Shown: piece after piece, positions 9,648-19,025 of the stretch
How the letters are laid out: the number at the start of each line of letters is the position of its first letter
Position numbering within the stretch: position 1 is the stretch's first letter
Origin: CAZDKK01 sp964506245
GTDB lineage: Bacteria > Eisenbacteria > RBG-16-71-46 > CAIMUX01 > WJJG01
Assembly: GCA_964506245.1 (NCBI GenBank)
Contig: CAZDKK010000004.1
Span: 1 to 64,000 of the forward strand
DNA length: 64,000 nt
Direction of reading: 5' to 3'
Notes under the pieces: generated by a model
Database searches by the model: none
What the model saw: the letters and a program-made list of their open reading frames with translations, nothing else
What the model was told of the DNA's origin: nothing
Position numbers and translations under genes: made by a program

Positions 9648-12176
9648 TTACTGCACGCGCAGGAAATGACCCGCGGCGGATATCCCGGGCCCGGCCACGC
9701 GGACGCAGTAGAGACCACCGGGCAGGACGCGCCCGCGCATATCCCGCCCATCCCAACGCGCCTCCAGGAAGCCACTCCACGGCGCCACGCCCCGGTACGC
9801 AGTGACCATTCGCCGGCCGGCAGCGTCATAGACCGCCAGCTCGAGCTGGCCGCGTCCCGGCGGTGCGAGCCATCTGCAGCGGATTCCCACCTCACCGCTC
9901 GCGGGATTGGGAGCGATCGTGACAGCCGCGCTCGCGACCGGCTGGCGATCGGGCTCGTTCTCGGGCACACCGGCGGCGGGCGGCAGCGACAGCAGCAGGC
10001 CGACGTCATTGGCCTCCGAGTGCCCGACCGCGAGATCCAGCAATCCGTCGGTGTTGAAGTCGCCCGCCGCCAGGGCGCGCGGCTCGGCCGCCGTCGCATA
10101 GTGCGTCTGGCGCGGAAACCTGCCCGAGCCGTCGCCCCACAGGATGGTCACCACGGCCGCGCTCAAGCAGGGCACCACGAGATCACCGTGGCCGTCGCCG
10201 TCGAAATCGTCGCAGATCGAGGTGAAGTGATCGTGGGTCAGGGAAGTCGCGACCGGGTCGTGAAAGTGGCCGGTGCCGTCGTTGAAGAACGTGACGACCT
10301 CGCCGCAGTAGAGCACGGAGGGTGCGGGCCCGTGGGTGGTCACCACCAGGTCGGGCGTGCCCGGACGGCCAGGGAACAGGGGATTCACCGTGCGGGCCGT
10401 GTAGGTCGTCTGATAGCGCTGTTCGGCGCCGAAGGTCCCGGTGCCGTTGTTGAGCAGCACGTACAGGCCGTAGTCCGACCAGCTCCCGCCGTAGTAGCGC
10501 CCGGTGCAGGCGACCGCCAGATCGGGCGCCCCGTCGCCGGTGAGGTCGACCGCCGCGATGTCGGCCGCCGAGCGACCGGTCAGGGTCATCGTGCTCGTGG
10601 CCAGGACACCACCGGCGCCATCGCCGAGGAGGACGACCACCTGCGCGGGACTCGCGCCCAGGCCGTAGTCCGTGACCGCCAGATCCAGGTGCTGGTCGCC
10701 GTTGAAGTCCGCGAACGCGGCCGCCTCCGGGTGGGCCCCGGCTGGCAGGGGCACGGGGGAGAGGAATCCGCCCGCGCCGTTGTTGGTCAGCAGCGACACG
10801 GCCCCGGCGTTGAAGTTGGGCGCCACGGCGTCGGGCGCCTCGTCGCCGTTGAAGTCGCCGGGGAAGACCCCGCGCACGTAGTTGCCGGCGGGATACGCGA
10901 CGAAGGGCGCGAGGCCTCCGGCGCCGTCACCCGTGAGCACCGCCACGGAGCCGTTGAGGAACTGACCCCACGGCGTGCCGATGTTGGCGACGAGCAGGTC
11001 GAGGTTGTCGTCGCCGTCAACGTCCGCGGCGGCTGCGCCCCAGACGCTGTCCCCGCCGGGCTGGCGCGCGAAGACAGGCACGGAGCCGCCGCCCATGCCG
11101 GGGAGCAGGGTCGCGAAGCCCAGGGGACCGGCGATCCCGCCCTGACAGCGGACGAGATCGAGGACCGCATCGTCCGTGAAGTCCCCGCACGCGATAGGTC
11201 CTGGGTCGGGGGGCGCGTCGAAGTCGATCGTGCCGGTGAACCCGCCCTGGCCATCGCCCAGCGCGACGCCTGCAGCGGTCACGACGTCGGCCCGGCCGTC
11301 GCCGTCGAAGTCGACGCAGCGCACAGCGCCCGCTGGAAGGCCCGTGGCCACGGGCAGCGGCCCGAAGGTCCCGTTGCCGTGACCCAGCCAGACGCAGTCG
11401 CCCGCGACCAAATCGACGGCCGTGTCGGCGTCCAGGAACGCCAACCGAGCATCTCCGTGCACAGGGCCGATACCCAGCGCCTGCGGCGCCCCCATCCCTC
11501 CACCCGTGTTGCGCAGCAGGATGGCGTCGTCGTTGGTGAAGGCGACGAGATCGACATCCTCGTCCCCGTCGACGTCGCCCCCATCGATGCCGTTGACCAG
11601 GTTGCCCAGCGGATAGAACTGGGGCGTGCCGAAGAGCCCGCCCCCGAGATTGAACACGACCGAAACCCCGAAGCCGAACTGGTCCGCCGACGCCAGGTCG
11701 GCCAGCTCGTCGCCGTTCAGGTCGAAAGCCACGACATCGACCGGGTCGGCCTGGACCGGAATCGTCGCGCCCGGGGTGAACGTGCCCGTTCCGGTGTTGA
11801 GGAGCACCTGGAGGTTGTCCGGTGCCGCATTGGGGGTGACCAGATCGAGCCAGCCGTCTTCGTTGAAATCCCCCAGCGCGAGGCCCTCGGGCGCGTCAGG
11901 GACGACATACACGTCCGGCGCGGCGGATGAGAATGCGCCCTGGCCGGGATTGCGGAAGACGTGGACGAGGCAACCATTCCACTGGTTGCTCGAGAACTCG
12001 CCCATGCTGGCGACGACCAGGTCGAGATCCTGATCGCCATCCAGGTCGGCCAGCTCCGCCGCCGCGGGCCGGTAGCTGATGGCCAGCGCCTCGCGGCCGT
12101 CGAAGAGGGCTCGGGCGGTGACGGGTGTCGATAGCGCAGCGCAGAGAACGGCGAGCGCCAGGCTGGGTGCACGCAT
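9648..12176 (-). CDS. Secreted FG-GAP/VCBS-repeat protein with FlgD-like C-terminal domain
   Basis: This 842-residue protein is probably exported. It has a signal peptide (MRAPSLALAVLCAALSTPV...ARA) and then about ten FG-GAP/VCBS repeats with calcium-binding DxDGDxxxD loops (DLDGDQDLDLV, DFNEDGWLDLV, DVDGDEDVDLV, DFDGDGRADVV). These would build a beta-propeller. The last ~90 residues (VTIAPNPASGEV, LAVYDAAGRRM, WDGRDMRGRVLPGGLYCVRV) match the FlgD-Ig/type IX-like sorting domain seen in FCB-group bacteria. An upstream in-frame start exists at 12290, but the ATG at 12176 is preferred: it begins the signal peptide and is preceded by GGGAGGAG. The frame running opposite this gene is a GC artefact. 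The function is probably cell-surface binding, and the ligand is unknown. Confidence 0.88.
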   Translation of the reverse strand: MRAPSLALAVLCAALSTPVTARALFDGREALAISYRPAAAELADLDGDQDLDLVVASMGEFSSNQWNGCLVHVFRNPGQGAFSSAAPDVYVVPDAPEGLALGDFNEDGWLDLVTPNAAPDNLQVLLNTGTGTFTPGATIPVQADPVDVVAFDLNGDELADLASADQFGFGVSVVFNLGGGLFGTPQFYPLGNLVNGIDGGDVDGDEDVDLVAFTNDDAILLRNTGGGMGAPQALGIGPVHGDARLAFLDADTAVDLVAGDCVWLGHGNGTFGPLPVATGLPAGAVRCVDFDGDGRADVVTAAGVALGDGQGGFTGTIDFDAPPDPGPIACGDFTDDAVLDLVRCQGGIAGPLGFATLLPGMGGGSVPVFARQPGGDSVWGAAAADVDGDDNLDLLVANIGTPWGQFLNGSVAVLTGDGAGGLAPFVAYPAGNYVRGVFPGDFNGDEAPDAVAPNFNAGAVSLLTNNGAGGFLSPVPLPAGAHPEAAAFADFNGDQHLDLAVTDYGLGASPAQVVVLLGDGAGGVLATSTMTLTGRSAADIAAVDLTGDGAPDLAVACTGRYYGGSWSDYGLYVLLNNGTGTFGAEQRYQTTYTARTVNPLFPGRPGTPDLVVTTHGPAPSVLYCGEVVTFFNDGTGHFHDPVATSLTHDHFTSICDDFDGDGHGDLVVPCLSAAVVTILWGDGSGRFPRQTHYATAAEPRALAAGDFNTDGLLDLAVGHSEANDVGLLLSLPPAAGVPENEPDRQPVASAAVTIAPNPASGEVGIRCRWLAPPGRGQLELAVYDAAGRRMVTAYRGVAPWSGFLEARWDGRDMRGRVLPGGLYCVRVAGPGISAAGHFLRVQ

Positions 12177-12298
12177 GCGGGGCTCCTCCCTTCTCACCGG
12201 CGGGGGCACGTCGGGACGGGGATCCACTGGGAGTATTGTAAGGCATGGCGTGCACCGTTGGGACCTGGTACCCGCGAGCGGCACGCGCACTGGCGGAT

Positions 12299-13186
12299 CT
12301 AGCCCGCCACCGGCCTAAGAACGGCGCATACCAATGGGGGTTCAGAGCGGTCGCGCCAGACGGGTTGGGCCTCGACGTCGAGGGTATGAGTCGTATTGCC
12401 GAGCGCGAAGCGCTCGCGTCCGCGCAGTGTCTCCGTTCCCAACGCCGCCCGGGCTATGACCGAGGTCCGTGGGACGGATTTGCCCTCTGGGAAGAGGAAC
12501 GGGAATCCCGGTGTGCGATAGACGCACCTCACCCGGTACTCCCGGGTTTCGCCGCAGAATCCCAAGGCAGCGGAAGGCCGCAGCGAGTAGGTGAAGAAGC
12601 CCGCTGCGCAAACGCCGCGCTGAAACTCCACCGCCCGCAGGGTGGCCGCCTCCAAGGAGACTCTGAAGAGCTCCGCCAGGGTCGGGATTGCCTCCGCGTG
12701 GAATCCCTGCGCGTCAAGGGCCGCGCAGAACTCGGGTTCCGGCATTAGCAGCTCGGCCGCGCCCTCATCACAAAGGCGCTCGAGCTTCCACGCGGCATCC
12801 GGCAACCCCTCCTTTCCGGCGCAGCGCATCTGGTACGAGCCGGCCGCGTTGTCGAAGAAGGTGTGGGCCAGTTCATGGGCGATGCTGAACCGCCGCCGTC
12901 CAGGCGAGTGCACCGATGCATCGCAGATGATCTGGAAACTAGGGCCGATGGGAACGAGCAGAGCATCCCACCCGTGCGTTTCGTACGTCTGGCTCACGGG
13001 AATGCCAAGCAGCCTGGCGTAGACCAACGGGTTGAACGGCGGAGGGTTCCATTCGGGGAAAGCGCGCCGCGCTTCCGCGACCAGCGCGGAGGAGCGATCC
13101 CGGACGAGGACACGGAGTGCATCGAAACTGCGACGTGATCCATGCTCCAGAGCCGCACTGGAGATAGGGACATCCCTGGGAGTCAC
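12299..13186 (-). CDS. ImmA/IrrE-type metallopeptidase
   Basis: This 295-residue protein carries a zinc-protease motif HELAH inside FSIAHELAHTFFDN, as in ImmA/IrrE enzymes. These cut or de-repress partner XRE regulators in integrative elements and stress responses. The N-terminal ~100 residues include the family-like LGIPVSQTYETHGWDALLV stretch. The start is GTG at 13186, preceded by GGAGGGT, which lies against the stop codon of the XRE gene 12 bp upstream, so the two are translationally linked. The C-terminal half is less conserved and may be the sensing part. The likely role is proteolytic inactivation of the neighbouring repressor on a signal; this is inferred from the pairing. Confidence 0.85.
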   Translation of the reverse strand: MTPRDVPISSAALEHGSRRSFDALRVLVRDRSSALVAEARRAFPEWNPPPFNPLVYARLLGIPVSQTYETHGWDALLVPIGPSFQIICDASVHSPGRRRFSIAHELAHTFFDNAAGSYQMRCAGKEGLPDAAWKLERLCDEGAAELLMPEPEFCAALDAQGFHAEAIPTLAELFRVSLEAATLRAVEFQRGVCAAGFFTYSLRPSAALGFCGETREYRVRCVYRTPGFPFLFPEGKSVPRTSVIARAALGTETLRGRERFALGNTTHTLDVEAQPVWRDRSEPPLVCAVLRPVAG

Positions 13187-13198
13187 CGGACCCTCCGT

Positions 13199-13591
13199 CT
13201 AGCGGATGGTTCTACGGATCGTTTCGTAGAGATAAGCCCAGTCCCCTGACGAACGGGGCTGGCGACCACGGTACTTGATCTCCGAGAGCATCCGGATGTC
13301 TTCGTCGGGGATGGGCGTGCCCTGATCCTGGCATTCCTCGATGAACTGCTTCAGCCCGACGGGCAAGCGGACTCCCCCAGGTGCAGAAGAATCGTCCGCA
13401 CCCATGAGGTACGTTGGGTCGGTTCCCAGGGCCTCAGCGATCTTCGTCAGGACCTGCCACGTCGGATTGCTGGCCTCTCCGTTCTCCAACTGCGACAGGT
13501 AGCCCTTGGAGATACCTGCCATTTCAGCCAACTTGGAGACGGAGATGTCAGCCTGCAGCCGCATGTCCTTGATGCGATCCGCCAGAGACAT
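13199..13591 (-). CDS. XRE-family transcriptional regulator
   Basis: A 130-residue DNA-binding protein. The helix-turn-helix spans about residues 14-60 (ISVSKLAEMAGISKGYLSQLE, then NPTWQVLTKIAEALG), followed by a short C-terminal region with EDIRMLSEIKYRGRQP. The open frame extends upstream without plausible coding. The ATG at 13591 is chosen because GGGAGGT precedes it and the conserved HTH begins at once. It forms a two-gene unit with the ImmA-type protease 12 bp downstream and is divergent from the helicase gene at 13852. It is probably an autorepressor acting on the shared intergenic region. Confidence 0.9.
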   Translation of the reverse strand: MSLADRIKDMRLQADISVSKLAEMAGISKGYLSQLENGEASNPTWQVLTKIAEALGTDPTYLMGADDSSAPGGVRLPVGLKQFIEECQDQGTPIPDEDIRMLSEIKYRGRQPRSSGDWAYLYETIRRTIR

Positions 13592-13682
13592 CCCAATACC
13601 TCCCGAGCGATGCCAGGGCCAGGCCAGCTCCCTGCAGCAGAACCCAGGCGCCCGCCACCCCGGAATCCCTCGCGGACACAAT

Positions 13683-13712
13683 ATCTTACGTTGTGGATGA
13701 TGAAAAGAACAA
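13683..13712 (-). promoter_or_regulatory. Candidate sigma-70-type promoter for the XRE-ImmA pair
   Basis: On the minus strand TTGTTC (13712-13707) and TAAGAT (13688-13683) are separated by 18 bp. This would place a start near 13676, about 85 bases ahead of the XRE start codon. The match is moderate and nothing else confirms it. Confidence 0.35.
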
Positions 13713-13727
13713 TTTCCCCTTGACGGC

Positions 13728-13743
13728 GTTCGATATATCAAAC
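13728..13743. promoter_or_regulatory. Candidate XRE operator, 16-bp near-palindrome
   Basis: GTTCGATATATCAAAC is a dyad with seven of eight base pairs matched. It lies in the intergenic space between the divergent XRE regulator and the helicase gene, where an XRE autorepressor usually binds. It is the clearest dyad I see in this gap. Assignment to this regulator is inference. Confidence 0.5.
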
Positions 13744-13851
13744 ACATTGTCATACTGCGTGCGGCAATCCGCTGAGGGGAAGACCCAGGGCGCGCCGCGA
13801 GAACAGAACTTAACCAAATGTAAATAAATACGTTACACCGGAGATTCACGA

Positions 13852-15429
13852 ATGCCCGTATCCAGTGCCGCCGTAGATCTGCTCCTGGGCAACGTGGAGG
13901 GGCGGATCGTGGGCCCGGCCCCCTCGGGCATCCTGGACCGGGAGCTCAACCGGCACCTGCCCTGGAATTCACCGCAGCTCCGGGGCCAGGTCATTGGGCC
14001 TCCTGCCCTGGTCTACGATCCACTGACGCAGCGCTATCTGATGGGCGCGCTGTCGCGCGTGAAGGCCGTCTTGCGGCGGCATGGGGTCCGATACCGGATC
14101 CACGACACCCGCCACAGCCCCCAGGTCATCCCCGAGACTCGTTGGCAGCTCCGCGGTCCGGAACTTAGGGACTACCAGCGGCAGGTCGTCGAGCGAGCCG
14201 TGGAAGCCGGTGCGGGGGTGATCGACATTGGCACCGGAGGCGGCAAGACGTTGCTAGCTGCGGCAATCGTCGCGCGGCTGCAGGTGCCTTCTTTGTACAT
14301 CGTCACCTCGCGCCCCCTGCTGAGCCAGGCCGTCCAGAACCTCCGCGACTACCTTGGTGTCGAGCCCGGGGTGGTGGGCAGCGGCGTCCATCGGCCCCGG
14401 CCGCTCACGGTGGCGCTGATCCAGGCTCTAAGCGTTCCCCAGATGGATCTCACCCCATGGAAGAACGGATGTCTCGTCTTCGATGAGGGCCATCATGCGT
14501 GTGCCCCGACGTTCCTGCAGACCGTGCGGACTGTGAACGCGCGGTATAACTACTTCCTGTCCGCAGTGCCCTTTCGCACCGGTGCGGATCAGGCCGTGTT
14601 GGATGCGCTGACGGGCGGATCGCTCACAGGCCGGCAATACTCCGCTGAGTACCTGATCGCCAACGGGTACGCCTGCCCAGTCGAAGTGCAGGTGGAACGG
14701 TGCGCAGTACCTGAGCCTACGCTCGAGCTGCCCTTTCGTCTGCTCTATCAGCGCGGAATCGTGGAGAACGCCGAGCGCAATCAGCGCGTCGCAGAACTGG
14801 CCCGGCAGCACGCTGATCGTGGGGCCTCGGTGCTCATCCTCGTGGAGCGGGTGAGACATGGCGATGCCCTTAACCGCGCGACGCCAGGCTCCGCCTTCGT
14901 GCACGGCGGGACGCCCAAAGGCTCCCTGCACGGGCACACGGAGCAGTTCCGGGCGCGAGAGCTTCGCTGCCTCATCGCGACATCGGCGCTTTTCCAGGAA
15001 GGCGTCAGCATCGACGGGATCGAGGTCCTGATCCAGGCAGGGGGCCTCAAGTCGCGCAACAAGGTGCTGCAGTCGATCGGCCGCGGGCTGCGCCGTCAAC
15101 CCGGCAAGAGCCGCTGCCTGTATGTTGACTTTCTCGACGAAGACAAGGCCGGGATGCTTCTGCACCACAGCCTGCAGAGACTGCGCACGCTTGGAGACGA
15201 GGGTTTCCCGGTACCTCCGGTTCAGCTGTCGACTGACGCCACGGGTCCGCTCCCAAGCGAGGAGGAAATTGCCCCCGTGTGGTCGCACGTGAGGGGCACG
15301 AAGAGATTCCTGCTGATCGATGGCGAGGGGCAGACGCTGGGTCAGGCGTTCTGCGTCGACCCGGAGGCCGTCCCAGCCCATTTCTGCAGGGGGTGTGATC
15401 GGCGGACTCGCTGCCGCATGGAGGAGTGA
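13852..15429 (+). CDS. SF2 DEAD/DEAH-type helicase
   Basis: A 525-residue superfamily 2 helicase of the kind found in phages and mobile elements (UvsW-like architecture). An N-terminal ~100-residue domain of unknown type precedes ELRDYQRQVV (Q-motif region). Walker A is GTGGGKT (residues 127-133), the Walker B is DEGHH (residues 211-215), motif III is LSAVPFR, and motif VI is QSIGRGLRR. It ends in a Cys cluster, CRGCDRRTRC, that could bind zinc. The ATG at 13852 follows GGAG at a spacing of 8. The stop overlaps the ribosome site of the DUF932-like gene, so the two are co-translated. It probably remodels DNA, and the substrate is unknown. Confidence 0.88.
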   Translation: MPVSSAAVDLLLGNVEGRIVGPAPSGILDRELNRHLPWNSPQLRGQVIGPPALVYDPLTQRYLMGALSRVKAVLRRHGVRYRIHDTRHSPQVIPETRWQLRGPELRDYQRQVVERAVEAGAGVIDIGTGGGKTLLAAAIVARLQVPSLYIVTSRPLLSQAVQNLRDYLGVEPGVVGSGVHRPRPLTVALIQALSVPQMDLTPWKNGCLVFDEGHHACAPTFLQTVRTVNARYNYFLSAVPFRTGADQAVLDALTGGSLTGRQYSAEYLIANGYACPVEVQVERCAVPEPTLELPFRLLYQRGIVENAERNQRVAELARQHADRGASVLILVERVRHGDALNRATPGSAFVHGGTPKGSLHGHTEQFRARELRCLIATSALFQEGVSIDGIEVLIQAGGLKSRNKVLQSIGRGLRRQPGKSRCLYVDFLDEDKAGMLLHHSLQRLRTLGDEGFPVPPVQLSTDATGPLPSEEEIAPVWSHVRGTKRFLLIDGEGQTLGQAFCVDPEAVPAHFCRGCDRRTRCRMEE

Positions 15430-15431
15430 TC

Positions 15432-16475
15432 ATGGCGACGAGAATCCGGACCAAGAACGTGCCGCTTTCGGCGGTCACGGCTGCGCTGAGGAAGGAGCGG
15501 GCAGGCTGTACCGATGTCTATGTCCCGCTGCAGAGGGTCAAGGTCGACATCCGTGACCCCAACGCGGAGGTCGTCAAGCGTTACCAGGTCCAACTGGCGG
15601 GCGAGGACATCACGGCGCCGATTGCATTCACGGATACTTCGCTACGGCAGTTCGGACGAACGGTGGGCGTCCCTCCGCACATTATCGATCGACTCCCGCC
15701 GGCCCTGGGCCTCAAGGTGTTGCGGTGCATGCTCGAGGTGACGCACGAGAAGCGGCCGCAGAGCTTTCTCCTGCGTCTCAAGGCCAGGCAGCACGGAGTC
15801 ACGCTGCGCGCCCTGCTGCCGGGGAGCTACGTGCGGTTCGACGACGCACAGGTCGTGCAGGCGGTCGGCACCCATCTGGGAGCGGAGAAGGTAAAGGTCA
15901 TCGGGCTGGCCATCACCGATGACATTCTGACTGTGCGGGTCATCGCACCCGAAGAGCACAATCTTGGACCGTCGAGGCAGCGTGACGCCGGGTTCGCCGG
16001 GCTCGACATTCGCTCATCGGAGACAGGTCGCTACGCACTCGAGGTCCGAGAGCTCTTTTGGCGGCTGTTGTGCGACAATGGCGTGACCCGCTTGGTCCAC
16101 GCGGGTGCGACCGAGATCCGGCAGAACGGCAGCATGGACAGAGCCCGCTTCGGCGAAGCCCTGGCCGAGACCCTGCAGGCATCGCTGGTGAGTGGCGGGC
16201 GACTGGCGCGCCGACTGACGGACACACGGACGGACTATGTCCCCCATCCCGACGCGGAGGTGGATCGAATCTTCAGGACCTACAACTTGGGCAGCCCCCG
16301 CGGGAGGATAGCTCGTTGGGTGCGCGAGGAACTGCAGGGGGACGTCGGACTGCTGGGGCTACGACGGTTCGACCTGGTGCAGGCCTTCACGTCGGTTGCG
16401 CAGCGCCTCGACTACGACTGGCGGCCGCGGGTGGAGGATGCGATGGGGAACTATGTTTGGGGGGATCTTGGGTGA
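15432..16475 (+). CDS. DUF932-like phage/plasmid protein
   Basis: A 347-residue protein. The middle (LLRLKARQHGVTLRALLPGSYVRFDD and onward, here cut for length) resembles the DUF932 phage/plasmid-like family, in which a conserved sentence about current sequence choice and dosage reads R-x-LL-x-Y-x-x-x-D. No enzymatic motif is visible. The ATG at 15432 is chosen over a GTG at 15426 because GAGGAG lies 5 bases upstream of it and the helicase stop is inside that gap. DUF932 proteins are typical of plasmids, prophages and integrative elements and their function is unknown, so the gene supports a mobile origin for this module. Confidence 0.6.
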   Translation: MATRIRTKNVPLSAVTAALRKERAGCTDVYVPLQRVKVDIRDPNAEVVKRYQVQLAGEDITAPIAFTDTSLRQFGRTVGVPPHIIDRLPPALGLKVLRCMLEVTHEKRPQSFLLRLKARQHGVTLRALLPGSYVRFDDAQVVQAVGTHLGAEKVKVIGLAITDDILTVRVIAPEEHNLGPSRQRDAGFAGLDIRSSETGRYALEVRELFWRLLCDNGVTRLVHAGATEIRQNGSMDRARFGEALAETLQASLVSGGRLARRLTDTRTDYVPHPDAEVDRIFRTYNLGSPRGRIARWVREELQGDVGLLGLRRFDLVQAFTSVAQRLDYDWRPRVEDAMGNYVWGDLG

Positions 16476-17016
16476 AGAAGAGCGGCCGGACGCACGCCGA
16501 TCCAGGGGACTCGAATGTTTGCAGTAGTACACAGGGAACCTAGACCCCCCGCGCCGCGTACGAATCAGCTGTCCGAGATGGCCTCCGACGTGTTACATTC
16601 TCCTGCCAGTCGCTTGGACCGCGGGGCGGTGGAAAACTCGTCAGCGCGGTTCCGTTTTACCAGGACATCCGCAAAGGGGACACAGGAGCGACCTGCAGTT
16701 CGGCAGAAGCCATATTCCTGCAGCTTCCTTCTCCAACGGATCTTGTGGGGCTCAGTACGCCCTCCGGTGCCACCCCGCATCCCAGCGATGCGCGGCGCCG
16801 GAGAGCGATGCGATGCCACGCAAGATCGGATGACCGAGACCACTGGTCGCATCGTCGATCGCCATCGTGGCGAGAGAGGCCGGGCCGCCCGTCAGTGCGG
16901 CAGCAGGCCAGGAGCGACCAGGGATCTCAACGGGTCGCACCCGCCCGCGGCCGCCCCAACGGCTTGGACGTGGCCGGGACGACCCAAGGCCCGAGATGGT
17001 AAAGGAGGAGGAAGTC
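16476..17016. other. Intergenic stretch, no gene recognised
   Basis: These 541 bp lie between the DUF932-like gene and the Cys-pair protein gene. Several open frames exist on both strands, but none has a recognisable domain or a convincing ribosome site. The only clear signal is the strong AAAGGAGGAGG ribosome site at 17001-17011 belonging to the next gene. Confidence 0.4.
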
Positions 17017-17400
17017 ATGGAAGAGGTCGTGTGTGTCTGTTCCAACTGCTTCGGCGGCTTTCGGCCGGAGGCGATCACGGTCGTCCCGCGGTTCAATGAG
17101 ACCATGAACATGGTCGTGGCGGCCCACATCTGCTCTGACTGCCTGCGTGAGGTGCTCGACGAGACCGAGACCTACCTGAACTCGGCGTGCCACGGGGCGC
17201 CGTACGAGCAGGGCTACGGGCTCAAGTACAACGAAGTCATCGAGCAGTTCGTCGGTTTCCTGCTCCGGAACAACCTCTTCCGGACGGCGATTGAGGTGCG
17301 CTATGCGCCCTCGCTCGCAGTCGGCATCGAGCGGATGCAGGGGGTTCTTGACGCGATTCGGGAGGGTCACGGGCCTCTGAAACTGGATGAGGTTCGCTAG
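17017..17400 (+). CDS. Small protein with two CxxC pairs (zinc-ribbon-like)
   Basis: A 127-residue protein I do not recognise. Near the N-terminus it has CVCSNC (residues 6-11) and about 30 residues later CSDC, a spacing that suggests one zinc knuckle or ribbon. The rest is predicted mixed helical (YNEVIEQFVGFLLRNN). The frame is open further upstream, but the ATG at 17017 is preceded by a strong AAAGGAGGAGG, so the shorter form is chosen. It lies in the same direction as the helicase, DUF932-like and AAA+ genes and is probably part of the same accessory module. A role in protein or nucleic-acid binding is possible; no function is assigned. Confidence 0.65.
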   Translation: MEEVVCVCSNCFGGFRPEAITVVPRFNETMNMVVAAHICSDCLREVLDETETYLNSACHGAPYEQGYGLKYNEVIEQFVGFLLRNNLFRTAIEVRYAPSLAVGIERMQGVLDAIREGHGPLKLDEVR

Positions 17401-17561
17401 GAGCAGCGCGAGTCCTGGCGGCGCTGGGCGGTGTGCCCGGCGCCGGCGGGATTGACGCGTGAAACAGGTACGCCGTAAAGTGCCGCGGTTTGCCGCAGTC
17501 GGATCAAGTCACCCAGAGGCCCGATGCCTGCCGGGTCTCGCATCACGTAGGAGCGTTCCCT

Positions 17562-19010
17562 GTGGCTGAAAGTGTCTCCTCTGACGACGCCGGTCAGGTT
17601 GAGTCCTCTCCCCGCGTTCCCGCGGGATCTCCGGAAGCCGAAAGGCCTCGTGCCACGGTGACTCCTGGGTGCCCACCCCTGATGCCCGGGGACAACCAAA
17701 TCGTGGAGGACATCGATCACCTCCTGGGGCTTCTCTATCATCCGCTCGCCCGCGAGGCACGTCGGCTGCACGCGGATCCACCGCGGACGATGCACCGTGC
17801 CATCGCAGACTACGTCGGTTGCGAAGTCCTCCACCTGCGGAAGTACGAGACGGCGATTCCCGATGGGGACGGCCTCCTGCACGCCGTGCACGCGTTGGTC
17901 GAAGAGGCCCCCGCGGGATGGACGATTCACCCGCGACGCGCGAACCAATTTGACGATCGCATCCCGGAGGCGATTACGTACACGGAGGTCGAGACCGGTC
18001 CCGAGGTGCGGACCTACTGCTTTTCAGGAGGTTACCTATTCGTCGAGAGCCCCGAAGGCAGGTGGGTAGTGTTCGTAGGGGATCGGGAGTATACCGGCAG
18101 CCGGACCCTCGACATCTACCTGCCCGACGGTTCCGAAGAAAAGGTCAGGGCCATCATCGATCGCTTCCACGCGATACGCCTGCACCGGAGCCGTCACAAG
18201 GGCCAGCGCGTGTCGGCCAGCGACCAGGGATTTCGCTTCCTGACGATCGATGAGGTGGACTGGGACGACCTCGTTTTCGAGCCCTACGTAATCGATGAAC
18301 TGCAGCGCAGCGTCTTTCTCCCCATCCGTGAGCCTGAACGCTGGAGACTGGCTGGGCTCCCGCTCAAGCGGTCCCTCCTGCTCAGTGGCCCCCCAGGGGT
18401 GGGCAAGACCCTGATCGGCCGACTGATCGCCTCGAAGATACCGGAGACATTCGTGTGGGTGACAGCCGAGGGGTTTGCGGATGCGACCAAAGTGCGCCAG
18501 ATCTACCAGATGGCGCGCGAGAACAAGCCCACCATTCTGTTCCTGGAAGATATCGACTTGGCGGTGTCACGAGGCGGATCTGGGGCCTCCGTGCTGGGCG
18601 AGGTGCTCGCGCAGACCGACGGGATGGAGGCCAATGACCTGGTGATCACAATCGCGACCACCAACCGGCCGGAGGAGATCGACGAGGCGCTGAAAGATCG
18701 GCCCGGGCGCTTCGACCGGCACATCGAGATCGAGCCGCCATCGGACGAGCTGCGCGCGCGGATGATTCGGCGCTTCTGTGAGCGCTTCCACCTGTCGTGC
18801 AGCGAGGAGACCCTGAAGGATCTAGTGGCCCGCACCGCCGGGCTGACGGGCGCGCATCTGCACGAACTGGTGATGGCCACGGCAATCGAGGCCCTGGACA
18901 AGGGGTGGGATCCGAAGACGGTGCCGGTGCTGGGGCGGGAGATGGCACAGTTCCTTAAGGCGGCGGAGGAACTGTCTCGGGTGCGGCCGGGGATTGGATT
19001 CAGGACGTAG
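17562..19010 (+). CDS. AAA+ ATPase (FtsH/CDC48-like ATPase core)
   Basis: A 482-residue protein with an N-terminal ~230-residue domain of unknown type and a C-terminal AAA+ module. Walker A is GPPGVGKT (about residues 276-283), Walker B is LFLEDID (about residue 326), sensor 1 is ATTNRPEEID, and the arginine-finger region is RPGRFDRHIEI, as in the FtsH/CDC48/proteasomal clade. No protease or membrane segment is attached. The start is uncertain: a TTG at 17490 is in frame, but the GTG at 17562 has GGAG 8 bases upstream and is preferred. It is probably an unfoldase or remodelling ATPase serving a partner in this module. Confidence 0.82.
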   Translation: MAESVSSDDAGQVESSPRVPAGSPEAERPRATVTPGCPPLMPGDNQIVEDIDHLLGLLYHPLAREARRLHADPPRTMHRAIADYVGCEVLHLRKYETAIPDGDGLLHAVHALVEEAPAGWTIHPRRANQFDDRIPEAITYTEVETGPEVRTYCFSGGYLFVESPEGRWVVFVGDREYTGSRTLDIYLPDGSEEKVRAIIDRFHAIRLHRSRHKGQRVSASDQGFRFLTIDEVDWDDLVFEPYVIDELQRSVFLPIREPERWRLAGLPLKRSLLLSGPPGVGKTLIGRLIASKIPETFVWVTAEGFADATKVRQIYQMARENKPTILFLEDIDLAVSRGGSGASVLGEVLAQTDGMEANDLVITIATTNRPEEIDEALKDRPGRFDRHIEIEPPSDELRARMIRRFCERFHLSCSEETLKDLVARTAGLTGAHLHELVMATAIEALDKGWDPKTVPVLGREMAQFLKAAEELSRVRPGIGFRT

Positions 19011-19025
19011 GTTCGAGGGGTTCAC

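Noticed and set aside
9549..11930. 793-codon frame on the plus strand opposite the FG-GAP gene
   Set aside because: Repetitive Val/Arg/Gly product mirrors the repeats of the true gene. The minus-strand gene has signal peptide, repeats and sorting domain.
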